A stretch of 64,000 nt of DNA from assembly GCF_005508865.1 (NCBI RefSeq), contig NZ_SCOM01000001.1:930001-994000 (forward strand). Direction: 5' to 3'. Below the pieces are notes generated by a model, which saw nothing but the letters and a program-made list of their open reading frames with translations, did no database searches and was not told where the DNA came from. The position numbers and the translations under genes are program-made. This document shows, one piece after another, positions 16,979 to 27,220 of the stretch (the first letter of the stretch is position 1; each line of letters starts with the position of its first letter). This stretch comes from Pseudomonas sp. F(2018). Lineage in GTDB: Bacteria; Pseudomonadota; Gammaproteobacteria; Pseudomonadales; Pseudomonadaceae.

Positions 16979-17650
16979 TCAGCAGCTGCACAGGGCGTTG
17001 TCGAGCACGGCGCGCAGCTCCAGGGGATGGTCCACCACCACATCGGCGCCCCAGTGGCGCGGATTGTCTTCGGGGTGGATATAGCCGTAGGTGACGGCGG
17101 CGGTCTTGCAGCCGGCGGCGCGGCCGGCCTCGATGTCGCGGGCATCGTCGCCGACGAACAAGACGTCGGCAGGGGCCACGCCGATCTTCTCGCAGGCCAG
17201 CAGGAGCATGTCCGGCGCCGGCTTGCTGCGCGGCACATGGTCCGGGCAGACCAGCACGGCTGAGCGTTCGGCCAGGGCCAGTTGCTGCATGATAGGTTCG
17301 GCGAAGGTCACCGGCTTGTTGGTGGCTACGCCCCAGATCAGGCGGGAGGCCTCGATATCGCCGAGCAGTTCGAGCATGCCGTCGAACGGCTTGCTGAGTA
17401 CCGCGCAGTGCTGCTGGTAGCGTTCGAGAAACTCCAGGCGCAAGGCCTCGAAGCCCTCGGCGCCAATTTCGAGATCAAAGGTGGCGGAGACCATGGCGCG
17501 GGCGCCGCCGGAGACCACGTCGCGGATCAGCTGCTCGTCCACCGGAGCCAGGTCGCGCGCGGCGCGCATGGCCTGGCACACGGCGACGAAGTCCGGCGCG
17601 GTGTCCAGCAGGGTACCGTCCATGTCGAAGAGAACCGCTCGCAGGGCCAT
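16979..17650 (-). CDS. mupP: N-acetylmuramic acid 6-phosphate phosphatase MupP (HAD family)
   Basis: This is a 223-residue HAD phosphatase. In Pseudomonas MupP removes phosphate from MurNAc-6-P in the peptidoglycan recycling route that bypasses de novo UDP-MurNAc synthesis and gives intrinsic fosfomycin resistance. HAD motifs are clear: [28 protein letters not shown] and [12 protein letters not shown]. Start at ATG 17650 is supported by GCGAGGAGTAAG at the end of ubiG. The reading frame stays open upstream into ubiG, but that extension is out of frame with UbiG and not real. Confidence 0.9.
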   Translation of the reverse strand: MALRAVLFDMDGTLLDTAPDFVAVCQAMRAARDLAPVDEQLIRDVVSGGARAMVSATFDLEIGAEGFEALRLEFLERYQQHCAVLSKPFDGMLELLGDIEASRLIWGVATNKPVTFAEPIMQQLALAERSAVLVCPDHVPRSKPAPDMLLLACEKIGVAPADVLFVGDDARDIEAGRAAGCKTAAVTYGYIHPEDNPRHWGADVVVDHPLELRAVLDNALCSC

Positions 17651-17655
17651 GCGCC

Positions 17656-18354
17656 TTACTCCTCGCGCAGGGTCTGGATCATGTAGTTGACGTCCACGTC
17701 CGCTTCCAGCTTGTAGTGCTTGGTCAGCGGGTTGTAGGTCAGGCCGATGATGTCCTTGACCTGCAGGCCGGCGGCGCGGCTCCAGGCGCCCAGCTCGGAG
17801 GGGCGGATGAACTTCTTGAAGTCGTGGGTGCCGCGCGGCAGCAGGCGCATCACGTACTCGGCGCCGATGATGGCGAACAGGTAGGCCTTGGGATTGCGGT
17901 TGATGGTGGAGAAGAACACCTGGCCGCCGGGCTTGACCATCCTGTAGCAGGCGCGGATCACCGAGGACGGATCCGGCACGTGCTCGAGCATCTCCAGGCA
18001 GGTGACCACGTCGAACTGGCCGGGCATCTCCTCGGCCAGGGCCTCGGCGGTGATCTGCCGGTACTCGACGTTGACCCCGGACTCCAGCTGGTGCAGCTGG
18101 GCCACGGCCAGCGGCGCCTCGCCCATGTCGATGCCGGTGACGTTGGCGCCACGCTGGGCCATGGACTCGCTGAGGATGCCGCCGCCGCAGCCGACGTCCA
18201 GCACCTTCTTGCCGGCCAGACCGACGCGCTCGTCGATCCAGTTGACGCGCAGCGGGTTGATGTCGTGCAGCGGCTTGAACTCGCTCTCGCGGTCCCACCA
18301 GCGGTGGGCGAGGGCCTCGAATTTGGCGATTTCGGCGTGGTCGACGTTGCTCAT
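17656..18354 (-). CDS. ubiG: Ubiquinone biosynthesis O-methyltransferase UbiG
   Basis: This 232-residue SAM-dependent enzyme performs both O-methylations in ubiquinone synthesis. The SAM motif I is [14 protein letters not shown], followed by [11 protein letters not shown] and [12 protein letters not shown]. The N-terminal [30 protein letters not shown] is diagnostic of UbiG. mupP starts five bases after its stop. The MTA deaminase gene ends 31 bases upstream, so all four minus-strand genes could share a transcript. Confidence 0.95.
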   Translation of the reverse strand: MSNVDHAEIAKFEALAHRWWDRESEFKPLHDINPLRVNWIDERVGLAGKKVLDVGCGGGILSESMAQRGANVTGIDMGEAPLAVAQLHQLESGVNVEYRQITAEALAEEMPGQFDVVTCLEMLEHVPDPSSVIRACYRMVKPGGQVFFSTINRNPKAYLFAIIGAEYVMRLLPRGTHDFKKFIRPSELGAWSRAAGLQVKDIIGLTYNPLTKHYKLEADVDVNYMIQTLREE

Positions 18355-18385
18355 GGCGTGCTCTTAAAAAGTCTCGAAAACGAAT

Positions 18386-19714
18386 TCAGTGTTTGCCGGC
18401 GATGCGCTCGCCCCAGGCGCGCGCGTTGGCGACGATGCGCTGCTCGTCCAGGCGCGTCAGGCGGCCGTCGTCGAGCAATTGCTTGCCGCCGACCCACAGG
18501 TGCTTCACGCAGCTGCGGCTGCCGGCGTAGATCAGTTGCGATACCGGGTCGTAGACCGGTTGCTGGGCCAGGCCGGAGAGGTCGAAGGCGGCCAGATCGG
18601 CCAGCTTGCCCAGCTCCAGCGAGCCGGTGCAATCGTCCAGGCCCAGGGCGCGGGCGCCGTTCAGGGTGGCCATGCGCAGGGCGCTGTGGGCGCCCAGTGC
18701 GGTGGCGCTGCCGGCCACGGCCTTGGCCAGCAGGGCGGCGGTGCGGGTCTCACCGAGCAGGTCCAGGTCATTGTTGCTGGCGGCGCCGTCGGTGCCGATG
18801 GCGACGTTGACCCCGGCCTGCCAGAGCTTCTCCACCGGGCAGAAGCCGCTGGCCAGCTTGAGGTTGGACTCCGGGCAGTGGATCACGCTGCTGTTGCTTT
18901 CGACCAGCAGGGCGATGTCTTCGTCGCTGATCTGGGTCATGTGCACGGCCTGGAAGCGCGGGCCGAGCAGGCCCAGGCTGGCCAGGCGCTGCAGCGGGCG
19001 CACGCCGTGCAGCTCCAGGCTCTGCTGCACTTCGAAGGCGGTCTCGTGGACGTGCATGTGGATGCCGGCGTCCAGCTCCTCGGCCAGCATCAGCACGTTC
19101 TTCAGCTTGTCGTCGCTGACCGAGTAGGGCGCATGGGGGCCGAAGGCTACCTTGATGCGCGGATGCTGCTTGAGGTCGTCGAACAGGCGCAGGCCCTTGC
19201 GCAGGGCCTCCTCGGCGTCACGGGCGCCGGGGGTGGGGAAGTCCAGCACCGGGATGGTCACCTGGGCGCGGATGCCGCTCTTGTGCACCAGCTCGCAGGC
19301 CACTTCCGGGAAGAAGTACATGTCGGAGAAGCAGCTGATGCCGCCCTTGATCTGCTCGGCGATGGCCAGCTCGGTGCCGTCGCGGACGAACTCCTCGTCG
19401 ACCCACTTGGCCTCGGCCGGCCAGATATGGTCCTGCAGCCAGCTCATCAGCGGCAGGTCGTCGGCCAGACCGCGGAACAGGGTCATGGCCGCGTGGCCGT
19501 GGGCATTGACCAGGCCGGGGGTGAGCACGCAGTCCGGCAGTTCGCGCACTTCCGTGGCCGGATGGCGCAGGGCCTCGGCGCGCGGCGCGATCAGGGCGAT
19601 GCGCCCGTCGCGGATGCCCAGGCCGTGATCGCGCAGCACCACGCCAGCGGGTTCGACCGGCACCAGCCAGGTGGGCAGGAGCAGCAGATCGAGCGGCTGG
19701 CGCGGTTCGGGCAT
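18386..19714 (-). CDS. 5-methylthioadenosine/S-adenosylhomocysteine deaminase
   Basis: This 442-residue amidohydrolase of the TRZ/ATZ family matches the P. aeruginosa enzyme that deaminates methylthioadenosine to methylthioinosine, the first step of its methionine salvage variant. Metal ligands are seen in [26 protein letters not shown] and [16 protein letters not shown]. The ATG at 19714 ([11 protein letters not shown]) gives the usual family length; an upstream in-frame start would add an atypical N-terminus. It is divergent from mtnA, the later enzyme of the same pathway, with a shared promoter region between. Confidence 0.9.
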   Translation of the reverse strand: MPEPRQPLDLLLLPTWLVPVEPAGVVLRDHGLGIRDGRIALIAPRAEALRHPATEVRELPDCVLTPGLVNAHGHAAMTLFRGLADDLPLMSWLQDHIWPAEAKWVDEEFVRDGTELAIAEQIKGGISCFSDMYFFPEVACELVHKSGIRAQVTIPVLDFPTPGARDAEEALRKGLRLFDDLKQHPRIKVAFGPHAPYSVSDDKLKNVLMLAEELDAGIHMHVHETAFEVQQSLELHGVRPLQRLASLGLLGPRFQAVHMTQISDEDIALLVESNSSVIHCPESNLKLASGFCPVEKLWQAGVNVAIGTDGAASNNDLDLLGETRTAALLAKAVAGSATALGAHSALRMATLNGARALGLDDCTGSLELGKLADLAAFDLSGLAQQPVYDPVSQLIYAGSRSCVKHLWVGGKQLLDDGRLTRLDEQRIVANARAWGERIAGKH

Positions 19715-19745
19715 GGCATTTATCCGGGCAATAAAGAGGTGGCGG

Positions 19746-19784
19746 CAGTATAACTGAGCCATGTAACAGGCGGCTCGCTATAAT
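19746..19784. promoter_or_regulatory. Divergent promoter region, MTA deaminase / mtnA
   Basis: A perfect TATAAT at 19779-19784 lies 34 bases before the mtnA ATG. On the minus strand TATACT (plus 19747-19752) lies 33 bases before the deaminase ATG. Matching -35 elements are weak, so only the -10 calls are supported. Confidence 0.5.
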
Positions 19785-19817
19785 CCGCGGCTTTTCGTTT
19801 CACCTTGTGGGGATGTC

Positions 19818-20894
19818 ATGCGCGACGAACTGTTGGCGGCAGAGAAGGTAAAAGCCATCGAGTGGCGCGAAGGCACGTTGTATCTGCTGGATCAGCGCGT
19901 ATTGCCGCGCGAGGAAACCTGGCTGGCCTACGATTCGGCCGCCGGCGTGGCCGAGGCCATCCGCAGCATGGTGGTGCGCGGCGCGCCGGCCATTGGTATC
20001 GCCGCCGCTTTCGGCCTGGTGCTGGGTGCGCGGGCGCGGCTGGCGGCTGGCGGCGACTGGCAGGCGGCGCTGGAAGAAGACTTCAAGGTGCTGGCCGAGT
20101 CGCGGCCGACCGCGGTCAACCTGTTCTGGGCCCTGGATCGCATGCGCGAGCGCCTGCAGCGGCTGAAGGAGGGCGAGAACGCCCTGGCGGCGCTGGAGGC
20201 GGAGGCCGTCGGCATCTTCGACAGCGACCGCGAGGCCAATCTGACCATGGCTCAGCTGGGCATGGAGCTGATCCGCAAGCACCAGGACAGCCCGCAGAAG
20301 CTGCTCACCCATTGCAATACAGGCGCCCTGGCCACCGGCGGTTTCGGTACCGCCCTGGGCGTGATTCGTGCCGCCCATCTGGGCGGGCTGGTCGAACGGG
20401 TGTTCGCCGACGAGACCCGGCCCTGGCTGCAGGGCTCGCGCCTGACCGCCTGGGAGCTGGCGGGCGAGGGCGTGCCGGTCAGTCTGAATGCAGACTCCGC
20501 CGCCGCGCACCTGATGAAGACCGAGGGCATCACCTGGGTCATAGTCGGGGCCGACCGCATCACCGCCAATGGTGACGTGGCCAACAAGATCGGCACCTAT
20601 CAGTTGGCGGTCAACGCCATGCACCACGGCGTGCGCTTCATGGTGGTGGCGCCCAGCTCGACCATCGACATGAACCTGGAAGACGGCGAAGACATCCCGA
20701 TCGAGGAGCGCGACGGCCGCGAGCTGCTGGATGTCGGCGGCCAGCGCATCGCCGCCGACGTGCATGCGGTCAATCCGGTGTTCGACGTGACCCCGGCCGA
20801 CCTGATCGACGCGATCGTCACCGAAAAGGGCGTGGTCGAGCGGCCGGATGCGGCGAAAATGGCGCAGCTGATGTGTCGCAAGCGCCTGCATTGA
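19818..20894 (+). CDS. mtnA: Methylthioribose-1-phosphate isomerase
   Basis: This 358-residue enzyme converts 5-methylthioribose-1-phosphate to the ribulose isomer in methionine salvage. It belongs to the eIF2B alpha-like family. The motifs [15 protein letters not shown], catalytic Cys in [13 protein letters not shown], and catalytic Asp in [19 protein letters not shown] are present. GGGGATGTC provides a ribosome binding site near the ATG at 19818. Its divergent neighbour acts earlier in the same pathway. Confidence 0.95.
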   Translation: MRDELLAAEKVKAIEWREGTLYLLDQRVLPREETWLAYDSAAGVAEAIRSMVVRGAPAIGIAAAFGLVLGARARLAAGGDWQAALEEDFKVLAESRPTAVNLFWALDRMRERLQRLKEGENALAALEAEAVGIFDSDREANLTMAQLGMELIRKHQDSPQKLLTHCNTGALATGGFGTALGVIRAAHLGGLVERVFADETRPWLQGSRLTAWELAGEGVPVSLNADSAAAHLMKTEGITWVIVGADRITANGDVANKIGTYQLAVNAMHHGVRFMVVAPSSTIDMNLEDGEDIPIEERDGRELLDVGGQRIAADVHAVNPVFDVTPADLIDAIVTEKGVVERPDAAKMAQLMCRKRLH

Positions 20895-20961
20895 GGCCAG
20901 TGGGTCGGCGTCTGGCGGGGTAGGTCTGCACGGGTGACTGTGATAAGCTCCGGCAGTTCTC

Positions 20962-20984
20962 GGATGGCCTCGTGGAGGTCATCC
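20962..20984 (+). other. 10-bp hairpin in the mtnA-gyrA gap
   Basis: GGATGGCCTC pairs with GAGGTCATCC (one G-U pair) around a 3-base loop, 68 bases after the mtnA stop. No T-run follows, so it is not a standard intrinsic terminator. It may end the mtnA message or lie in the gyrA leader. Confidence 0.45.
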
Positions 20985-21025
20985 CAATAGCGCCAATAAC
21001 CGACCTAACTCGTTGATTTGTTGTG

Positions 21026-21050
21026 AGTCGCCGCCCCAGCAGGGGCGACT
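21026..21050 (+). other. GC-rich stem-loop in the gyrA leader
   Basis: GCCCC/GGGGC with an AGCA loop is extended by AGTC/GACT across a 3-base bulge, 70 bases before the gyrA ATG. It would be in the 5' leader if gyrA is transcribed from upstream of 21026. A regulatory role is inference only. Confidence 0.4.
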
Positions 21051-21119
21051 ACGACGGACTCCGGTCTTGCCCAGGATGGGTGTGACGGGGTTTCACCAGA
21101 ATAAGGAACCAGGCTTCTC

Positions 21120-23894
21120 ATGGGCGAACTGGCCAAAGAAATCCTCCCGGTCAATATCGAAGACGAGCTGAAACAGTCCTACCTCGACTACGCGATGAGC
21201 GTGATCGTCGGGCGTGCGCTGCCGGATGCGCGTGACGGCTTGAAGCCCGTGCACCGCCGCGTGCTCTATGCCATGAGCGAGCTGGGCAACGACTGGAACA
21301 AGGCGTACAAGAAGTCCGCCCGTGTGGTCGGTGACGTGATCGGTAAGTACCACCCGCACGGCGACACGGCTGTTTACGACACCATCGTGCGTATGGCCCA
21401 GCCCTTCTCCCTGCGCTACATGCTGGTCGACGGCCAGGGCAACTTCGGTTCGGTGGACGGTGACAACGCCGCGGCCATGCGATACACCGAAGTGCGCATG
21501 GCCAAGCTGGCACACGAGCTGCTGGCCGACCTGGACAAGGAAACCGTCGACTGGGTGCCCAACTACGACGGCACCGAGCAGATCCCGGCGGTCATGCCGA
21601 CCAAGATCCCCAACCTGCTGGTCAACGGCTCCAGCGGTATCGCCGTGGGCATGGCCACCAACATTCCGCCGCACAACCTCACCGAGGTGATCGACGGCTG
21701 CTTGGCGCTGATCGACAACCCCGAGCTGACCGTCGACGAGCTGATGCAGTACATCCCCGGTCCGGACTTCCCCACCGCCGGCATCATCAACGGTCGCGCG
21801 GGCATCATCGAGGCCTATCGCACCGGCCGTGGCCGCATCTACATGCGTGCCCGTGCCACGATCGAGGACATGGAGAAGGGCGGCAACCGCCAGCAGATCA
21901 TCGTCACCGAGCTGCCGTACCAGCTGAACAAGGCGCGTCTGATCGAGAAGATCGCCGAGCTGGTCAAAGAGAAGAAGATCGAGGGCATCACCGAGCTGCG
22001 CGACGAGTCCGACAAGGATGGCATGCGCGTGGTCATCGAGCTGCGCCGCGGCGAAGTCGGCGAGGTGGTGCTGAACAACCTCTACGCCCAGACCCAGATG
22101 CAGAGTGTGTTCGGTATCAACGTGGTGGCCCTGGTCGATGGCCAGCCGCGCACGCTGAACCTCAAGGACATGCTCGAAGTGTTCGTCCGTCACCGCCGCG
22201 AAGTGGTGACCCGCCGTACCGTCTACGAACTGCGCAAGGCCCGCGAGCGTGGACACATCCTCGAAGGCCAGGCCGTCGCCCTGTCGAACATCGACCCGGT
22301 GATCGAGCTGATCAAGACCTCGCCGACCCCGGCCGACGCCAAGGAGCGCCTGATCGCCACCGCCTGGGCCTCCAGCGCCGTGGAAGCGATGGTCGAGCGC
22401 GCCGGTGCCGATTCCTGCCGTCCGGAAGACTTGGACCCGCAGTACGGCCTGCGCGACGGCAAGTACTATCTGTCGCCCGAGCAGGCCCAGGCCATCCTCG
22501 AGCTGCGCCTGCATCGCCTGACCGGTCTGGAACACGAGAAACTGCTGTCCGAGTACCAGGAGATCCTGACTCAGATCGGCGAGCTGATCCGCATCCTGAC
22601 CAGCCCCGAGCGCCTGATGGAAGTCATCCGCGAGGAGCTGGAGAAGGTTAAGGCCGAGTTCGGCGACGCCCGTCGCACCGAGATCATGGCCTCGCAGATG
22701 GACCTGACCATCGCCGACCTGATCACCGAGGAAGAGCGCGTCGTCACCATCTCCCACGGCGGCTACGCCAAGAGCCAGCCGCTGGCCGCCTACCAGGCCC
22801 AGCGTCGCGGCGGCAAGGGCAAGTCGGCCACCGGGGTGAAGGACGAGGACTACATCGAGCACCTGCTGGTCGCCAACAGCCACGCCACCCTGCTGCTGTT
22901 CTCCAGCAAGGGCAAGGTCTACTGGCTGCGTACCTTCGAGATTCCGGAAGCCTCGCGTACCGCGCGTGGTCGCCCGCTGGTCAATCTGCTGCCGCTGGAC
23001 GAGGGTGAGCGCATCACCGCCATGCTGCAGATCGACCTGGAGGCCGTGCGTGCGCGCTTCGCCGACGAAGAGAGCGATGACGACGACGTGGTCGCCGAGC
23101 AGGTCGGCGAGGTGGTCGAGGTGGAGGAAGCCGAGGAAGGCGACGAATCCGACTTCAGCCAGGACGAGCCGACCGGCGCCTACATCTTTATGGCGACCGC
23201 CTACGGCACGGTGAAGAAGACTCCGCTGATCCAGTTCACCAAGCCGCGCTCCAACGGCCTGATCGCTTTGAAGCTGGAAGAGGGCGACTCGCTGATCGCC
23301 GCCGCCATCACCGATGGTTCGAAGGACGTGATGATGTTCTCCGACGCCGGCAAGGTGATCCGCTTCAAGGAAAGCAAGGTGCGCACCATGAGCCGTATCG
23401 CTCGCGGTGTGCGCGGCATGCGCCTGGCCGACGGGCAGCGCATCATCTCCATGCTGATTCCGGAAGCCGGTGCGCAGATCCTCTCCGCCTCCGCGCGCGG
23501 CTACGGCAAGCGCACCCCGCTGGCCGACTACCCGCGCCGCGGTCGTGGCGGCCAGGGCGTGATCGCCATGGTGATCAACGAGCGCAATGGCAAGCTGGTC
23601 GGCGCCGTGCAGGTGCTGGATGGCGAAGAAATCATGCTGATTTCCGACCAAGGCACCCTGGTGCGTACCCGCGTCGATGAAGTCCGCGGCGCCGGCCGTA
23701 ACACCCAGGGCGTGATCCTGATCAAGCTGGCCGACGACGAGACCCTGGTTGGCTTGGAGCGGGTCCAGGAGCTGTCCGGCTCGGATGACGACGACATCGA
23801 AGGCGAAGTGCTTGCCGAAGGTGCCGAGACCGAACAAGTGGAAGTGGCGGACGAGGGCGAGACCTCGGTAGACGCCCCCAGCGACGAAGAGTGA
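21120..23894 (+). CDS. gyrA: DNA gyrase subunit A
   Basis: This 924-residue subunit breaks and rejoins DNA during negative supercoiling. The catalytic Tyr122 is in AAAMRYTE. The quinolone-resistance region reads [10 protein letters not shown] with Thr83 and Asp87, the susceptible forms in P. aeruginosa. The GyrA box QRRGGKG is near residue 560 and begins the C-terminal beta-pinwheel. An acidic insertion rich in Asp/Glu/Val (about residues 645-690) lies inside the pinwheel, a feature of Pseudomonas GyrA. The C-terminus is also acidic. AAGGA lies 12 bases before the ATG. serC follows after seven bases. Confidence 0.98.
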   Translation: MGELAKEILPVNIEDELKQSYLDYAMSVIVGRALPDARDGLKPVHRRVLYAMSELGNDWNKAYKKSARVVGDVIGKYHPHGDTAVYDTIVRMAQPFSLRYMLVDGQGNFGSVDGDNAAAMRYTEVRMAKLAHELLADLDKETVDWVPNYDGTEQIPAVMPTKIPNLLVNGSSGIAVGMATNIPPHNLTEVIDGCLALIDNPELTVDELMQYIPGPDFPTAGIINGRAGIIEAYRTGRGRIYMRARATIEDMEKGGNRQQIIVTELPYQLNKARLIEKIAELVKEKKIEGITELRDESDKDGMRVVIELRRGEVGEVVLNNLYAQTQMQSVFGINVVALVDGQPRTLNLKDMLEVFVRHRREVVTRRTVYELRKARERGHILEGQAVALSNIDPVIELIKTSPTPADAKERLIATAWASSAVEAMVERAGADSCRPEDLDPQYGLRDGKYYLSPEQAQAILELRLHRLTGLEHEKLLSEYQEILTQIGELIRILTSPERLMEVIREELEKVKAEFGDARRTEIMASQMDLTIADLITEEERVVTISHGGYAKSQPLAAYQAQRRGGKGKSATGVKDEDYIEHLLVANSHATLLLFSSKGKVYWLRTFEIPEASRTARGRPLVNLLPLDEGERITAMLQIDLEAVRARFADEESDDDDVVAEQVGEVVEVEEAEEGDESDFSQDEPTGAYIFMATAYGTVKKTPLIQFTKPRSNGLIALKLEEGDSLIAAAITDGSKDVMMFSDAGKVIRFKESKVRTMSRIARGVRGMRLADGQRIISMLIPEAGAQILSASARGYGKRTPLADYPRRGRGGQGVIAMVINERNGKLVGAVQVLDGEEIMLISDQGTLVRTRVDEVRGAGRNTQGVILIKLADDETLVGLERVQELSGSDDDDIEGEVLAEGAETEQVEVADEGETSVDAPSDEE

Positions 23895-23901
23895 GATTGA
23901 C

Positions 23902-24987
23902 GTGAGCAAACGCGCCCATAACTTCTGCGCCGGCCCGGCCGCGCTGCCGACCGCCGTACTGCAACGCGCCCAGGCCGAGATGCTCGACTGGCAGGGCAAG
24001 GGCCTGTCCGTGATGGAGATGAGCCATCGCAGCGACGAGTACGTGGCCATCGCCGAGAAGGCCGAGCAGGACCTGCGCGACCTGCTGAGCATCCCGACCG
24101 ACTACAAGGTGCTGTTCCTGCAGGGCGGCGCCAGCCAGCAGTTCGCCGAGATTCCGCTGAACCTGTTGCCGGAAGACGGCACCGCCGACTACATCGAGAC
24201 CGGCATCTGGTCGAAGAAGGCCATCGAGGAAGCGCGTCGCTACGGCAACGTCAACGTCGCCGCCAGCGCCAAGGGCTACGACTACTTCGCCATCCCCGGG
24301 CAGAACGAATGGCAGCTGTCGAAGGACGCTGCCTACGTGCACTACGCCAGCAACGAGACCATCGGGGGCTTGCAGTTCGACTGGATTCCCGAGGTCGGCG
24401 ACACCCCGCTGGTGGTGGATATGTCCTCGGACATCCTCTCTCGCGAAGTCGACGTGTCCAAGTTCGGTCTGATCTACGCCGGCGCGCAGAAGAACATCGG
24501 CCCGAGCGGCCTGGTCGTCGCCATCATCCGCGAGGACCTGCTGGGCCGCGCCCGCAGCGTCTGCCCGACCATGCTCAACTACAAGATCGCCGCCGACAAT
24601 GGCTCCATGTACAACACCCCGGCGACCTATTCCTGGTACCTCTCCGGCCTGGTCTTCGAGTGGTTGAAGGAGCAGGGCGGCGTCGCCGCGATGGAGCAGC
24701 GCAACAAGGCCAAGAAGGACCTGCTGTACAAGGCCATCGACGCCAGCGACTTCTACAGCAACCCGATCCAGCCGAGTGCCCGCTCGTGGATGAACGTGCC
24801 GTTCCGCCTGGCCGACGAGAAGCTGGACAAGGCCTTCCTGGCCGGTGCCGATGCCCGCGGCCTGCTCAACCTCAAGGGCCATCGTTCGGTGGGCGGCATG
24901 CGCGCCTCCATCTACAACGCCACCGGTCTGGACGCGGTCGAGGCCCTGGTTGCCTATATGGCGGAGTTCGAGAAGGAGCACGCCTGA
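23902..24987 (+). CDS. serC: Phosphoserine/phosphohydroxythreonine aminotransferase
   Basis: This 361-residue PLP enzyme makes phosphoserine for serine synthesis and 4-phosphohydroxythreonine for pyridoxal phosphate synthesis. It starts at GTG 23902 with the family opening HNFCAGPAALP. PLP is bound by Lys197 in YAGAQKNIGPSG. GHRSVGGMRASIYNA near the end is conserved. It is the first of a tightly packed block (serC, pheA, hisC, tyrA-aroA, cmk); its stop overlaps the pheA ATG by one base. Confidence 0.96.
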   Translation: MSKRAHNFCAGPAALPTAVLQRAQAEMLDWQGKGLSVMEMSHRSDEYVAIAEKAEQDLRDLLSIPTDYKVLFLQGGASQQFAEIPLNLLPEDGTADYIETGIWSKKAIEEARRYGNVNVAASAKGYDYFAIPGQNEWQLSKDAAYVHYASNETIGGLQFDWIPEVGDTPLVVDMSSDILSREVDVSKFGLIYAGAQKNIGPSGLVVAIIREDLLGRARSVCPTMLNYKIAADNGSMYNTPATYSWYLSGLVFEWLKEQGGVAAMEQRNKAKKDLLYKAIDASDFYSNPIQPSARSWMNVPFRLADEKLDKAFLAGADARGLLNLKGHRSVGGMRASIYNATGLDAVEALVAYMAEFEKEHA

Positions 24988-26084
24988 TGAGTGACGCCGA
25001 TCAGCTCAAGGCGCTGCGGGTACGCATCGACAGCCTCGACGAGAAGATTCTCGATCTGATCAGCGAGCGCGCGCGCTGTGCCCAGGACGTGGCCCGGGTG
25101 AAGATGGCCTCCCTGCCGGCAGGCGAGAAGCCGGTCTTCTACCGTCCCGAGCGCGAAGCCTGGGTGCTCAAGCACATCATGGAGCTGAACAAGGGTCCGC
25201 TGGACAACGAGGAAATGGCGCGGCTGTTCCGCGAAATCATGTCCTCCTGCCTGGCCCTGGAGCAGCCGCTGAAGATCGCCTACCTGGGGCCGGAAGGCAC
25301 TTTCTCCCAGGCCGCGGCGCTCAAGCATTTCGGTCACGCGGTGATCAGCCAGCCGATGGCGGCGATCGACGAGGTGTTCCGCGAAGTGGCCGCCGGCGCG
25401 GTCAACTTCGGCGTGGTGCCGGTGGAGAACTCCACCGAGGGTGCGGTCAACCACACCCTGGACAGCTTCCTCGAGCATGACATGGTCATCTGCGGCGAGG
25501 TGGAGCTGCGCATCCACCACCACCTGCTGGTCGGCGACACCACCAAGACCGACAAGATCACCCGCATCTATTCCCACGCCCAGTCCCTGGCCCAGTGCCG
25601 CAAGTGGCTGGACGCGCACTACCCGAACGTCGAGCGCGTGGCGGTGCCAAGCAACGCCGATGCGGCCAAGCGGGTGAAGAGCGAGTGGAATTCGGCGGCC
25701 ATCGCCGGCGACATGGCGGCCAACCTCTACGGCCTGACCAAGCTGCAGGAGAAGATCGAGGATCGCCCGGACAACTCCACGCGCTTCCTCATCATCGGCA
25801 GCCAGGAAGTGCCGCCGACCGGCGACGACAAGACCTCGGTCATCGTCTCCATGCGCAACAAGCCGGGCGCGCTGCACGAACTGCTGGTGCCGTTCCACAC
25901 CAACGGCATCGACCTGACCCGCATCGAGACCCGCCCGTCGCGCAGCGGCAAGTGGACCTACGTGTTCTTCATCGACTTCGTCGGTCACCACCAGGACCCG
26001 CTGATCAAGGACGTGCTGGAAAAGATCAACGGCGAAGCCGTCGCCCTGAAAGTGCTGGGTTCCTACCCGAAAGCGGTTCTCTGA
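24987..26084 (+). CDS. pheA: Bifunctional chorismate mutase / prephenate dehydratase
   Basis: This 365-residue protein leads chorismate to phenylpyruvate. Residues about 5-90 form the AroQ chorismate mutase (LRVRIDSLDEKILDLISERARCA). The prephenate dehydratase domain follows (about 95-275), with IAYLGPEGTFSQAAA, VPVENSTEGAVNHTLD and DNSTRFLIIG. The C-terminal ACT domain, with GALHELLVPF and the phenylalanine-binding IETRPSR (a variant of ESRP), predicts feedback inhibition by phenylalanine. Translation is coupled to serC. Confidence 0.96.
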   Translation: MSDADQLKALRVRIDSLDEKILDLISERARCAQDVARVKMASLPAGEKPVFYRPEREAWVLKHIMELNKGPLDNEEMARLFREIMSSCLALEQPLKIAYLGPEGTFSQAAALKHFGHAVISQPMAAIDEVFREVAAGAVNFGVVPVENSTEGAVNHTLDSFLEHDMVICGEVELRIHHHLLVGDTTKTDKITRIYSHAQSLAQCRKWLDAHYPNVERVAVPSNADAAKRVKSEWNSAAIAGDMAANLYGLTKLQEKIEDRPDNSTRFLIIGSQEVPPTGDDKTSVIVSMRNKPGALHELLVPFHTNGIDLTRIETRPSRSGKWTYVFFIDFVGHHQDPLIKDVLEKINGEAVALKVLGSYPKAVL

Positions 26085-26110
26085 ACCGCGTGAGTGTCTG
26101 AGGAGAGCTC

Positions 26111-27220
26111 ATGAGTTGCGATTTCCTCGCCCTGGCCGTGCCGGGCGTGCAGAAACTTTCGCCCTATGTGCCCGGCAAGCCGGTCGATGAGCTGGCCCGT
26201 GAGCTGAATCTCGATCCGGCCGGCATCGTCAAGCTGGCCAGCAACGAGAACCCGCTGGGTCCGTCGCCCAAGGCGCTGGAAGCGATCCGCGCCGAACTGG
26301 CCGAGCTGACCCGCTATCCGGACGGCAACGGCTTCGAGCTGAAGTCCAAGCTGGCGGCGCGCTGTGGCGTGACTGCGGCCCAGGTGACCCTGGGCAACGG
26401 CTCCAACGATATCCTCGACCTGGTTGCCCGCGCCTGGCTGGCGCCGGGGCTGAACGCCGTGTTCAGCCAGTACGCCTTCGCCGTCTATCCGATCGCCACT
26501 CAGGCGGTCGGTGCCCAGGGCAAGGCGGTACCGGCCAAGGAGCACGGTCACGACCTGGAAGCCATGCTGGCGGCCATCGATGCCAATACCCGCGTGGTGT
26601 TCATCGCCAACCCGAACAACCCGACCGGCACCTGGTTCGGCCCGGCTGCGCTGGAGTCTTTCCTCGCCCGCGTGCCGGAGAACGTGCTGGTGGTGCTAGA
26701 CGAGGCCTATATCGAGTACGCCGAGGGCGACGAGCTGCCGGATGGCCTCGACTACCTGGCGCGCTACCCGAACCTGCTGGTCTCGCGCACCTTCTCCAAG
26801 GCCTATGGCCTGGCCTCGCTGCGCGTCGGCTATGCGCTGAGCTCGCCGCAGGTGGCCGATACGCTGAATCGCGTGCGCGCGCCGTTCAACGTCAACAGCC
26901 TGGCCCTGGCTGCCGCCTGTGCGGCGCTGGACGATGCCGAGTACCTGGCTGCCAGTCGCCGCACCAACGACGCCGGCATGGCGCAGCTGGAGGACGGTTT
27001 CCGCCGCCTGGGGCTGAGCTGGATTGCCTCCAAGGGCAACTTCATCGCCGTCGACTTCTGCCGCGACGCCGCGCCGATCAACCAGGCGCTGCTGCGTGCC
27101 GGAGTGATCGTGCGTCCGGTTGCCGGCTACGGCATGCCGACCTTCCTGCGCGTGTCCATCGGCACCGAGCAGGAGAATGCCCGCTTCCTCGAGGCGCTGG
27201 AGCAGATTCTCCGTGGCTGA
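26111..27220 (+). CDS. hisC: Histidinol-phosphate / aromatic aminotransferase (HisC2 type)
   Basis: This 369-residue class I/II PLP aminotransferase has KLASNENPLGPSPKAL, NPNNPTG, and the PLP Lys in SRTFSKAYGLASLRVGY. Being placed between pheA and tyrA-aroA, it most likely transaminates aromatic keto acids as well as, or rather than, imidazole acetol phosphate; this corresponds to hisC2 of P. aeruginosa. AGGAGAG precedes the ATG at 26111. Its 3' end overlaps the start of the next gene. Confidence 0.93.
   Translation: MSCDFLALAVPGVQKLSPYVPGKPVDELARELNLDPAGIVKLASNENPLGPSPKALEAIRAELAELTRYPDGNGFELKSKLAARCGVTAAQVTLGNGSNDILDLVARAWLAPGLNAVFSQYAFAVYPIATQAVGAQGKAVPAKEHGHDLEAMLAAIDANTRVVFIANPNNPTGTWFGPAALESFLARVPENVLVVLDEAYIEYAEGDELPDGLDYLARYPNLLVSRTFSKAYGLASLRVGYALSSPQVADTLNRVRAPFNVNSLALAAACAALDDAEYLAASRRTNDAGMAQLEDGFRRLGLSWIASKGNFIAVDFCRDAAPINQALLRAGVIVRPVAGYGMPTFLRVSIGTEQENARFLEALEQILRG

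Noticed and set aside
16979-18298. 439-residue minus-strand frame that would join part of the ubiG region to MupP
   Set aside because: Its first 215 residues are an out-of-frame reading of ubiG; MupP starts at 17650 with its own ribosome binding site.
21093-24092. 999-residue open frame on the minus strand opposite gyrA
   Set aside because: It is a mirror of the high-GC codon pattern of gyrA; its His/Asp/Gly/Leu-rich translation has no domain structure.
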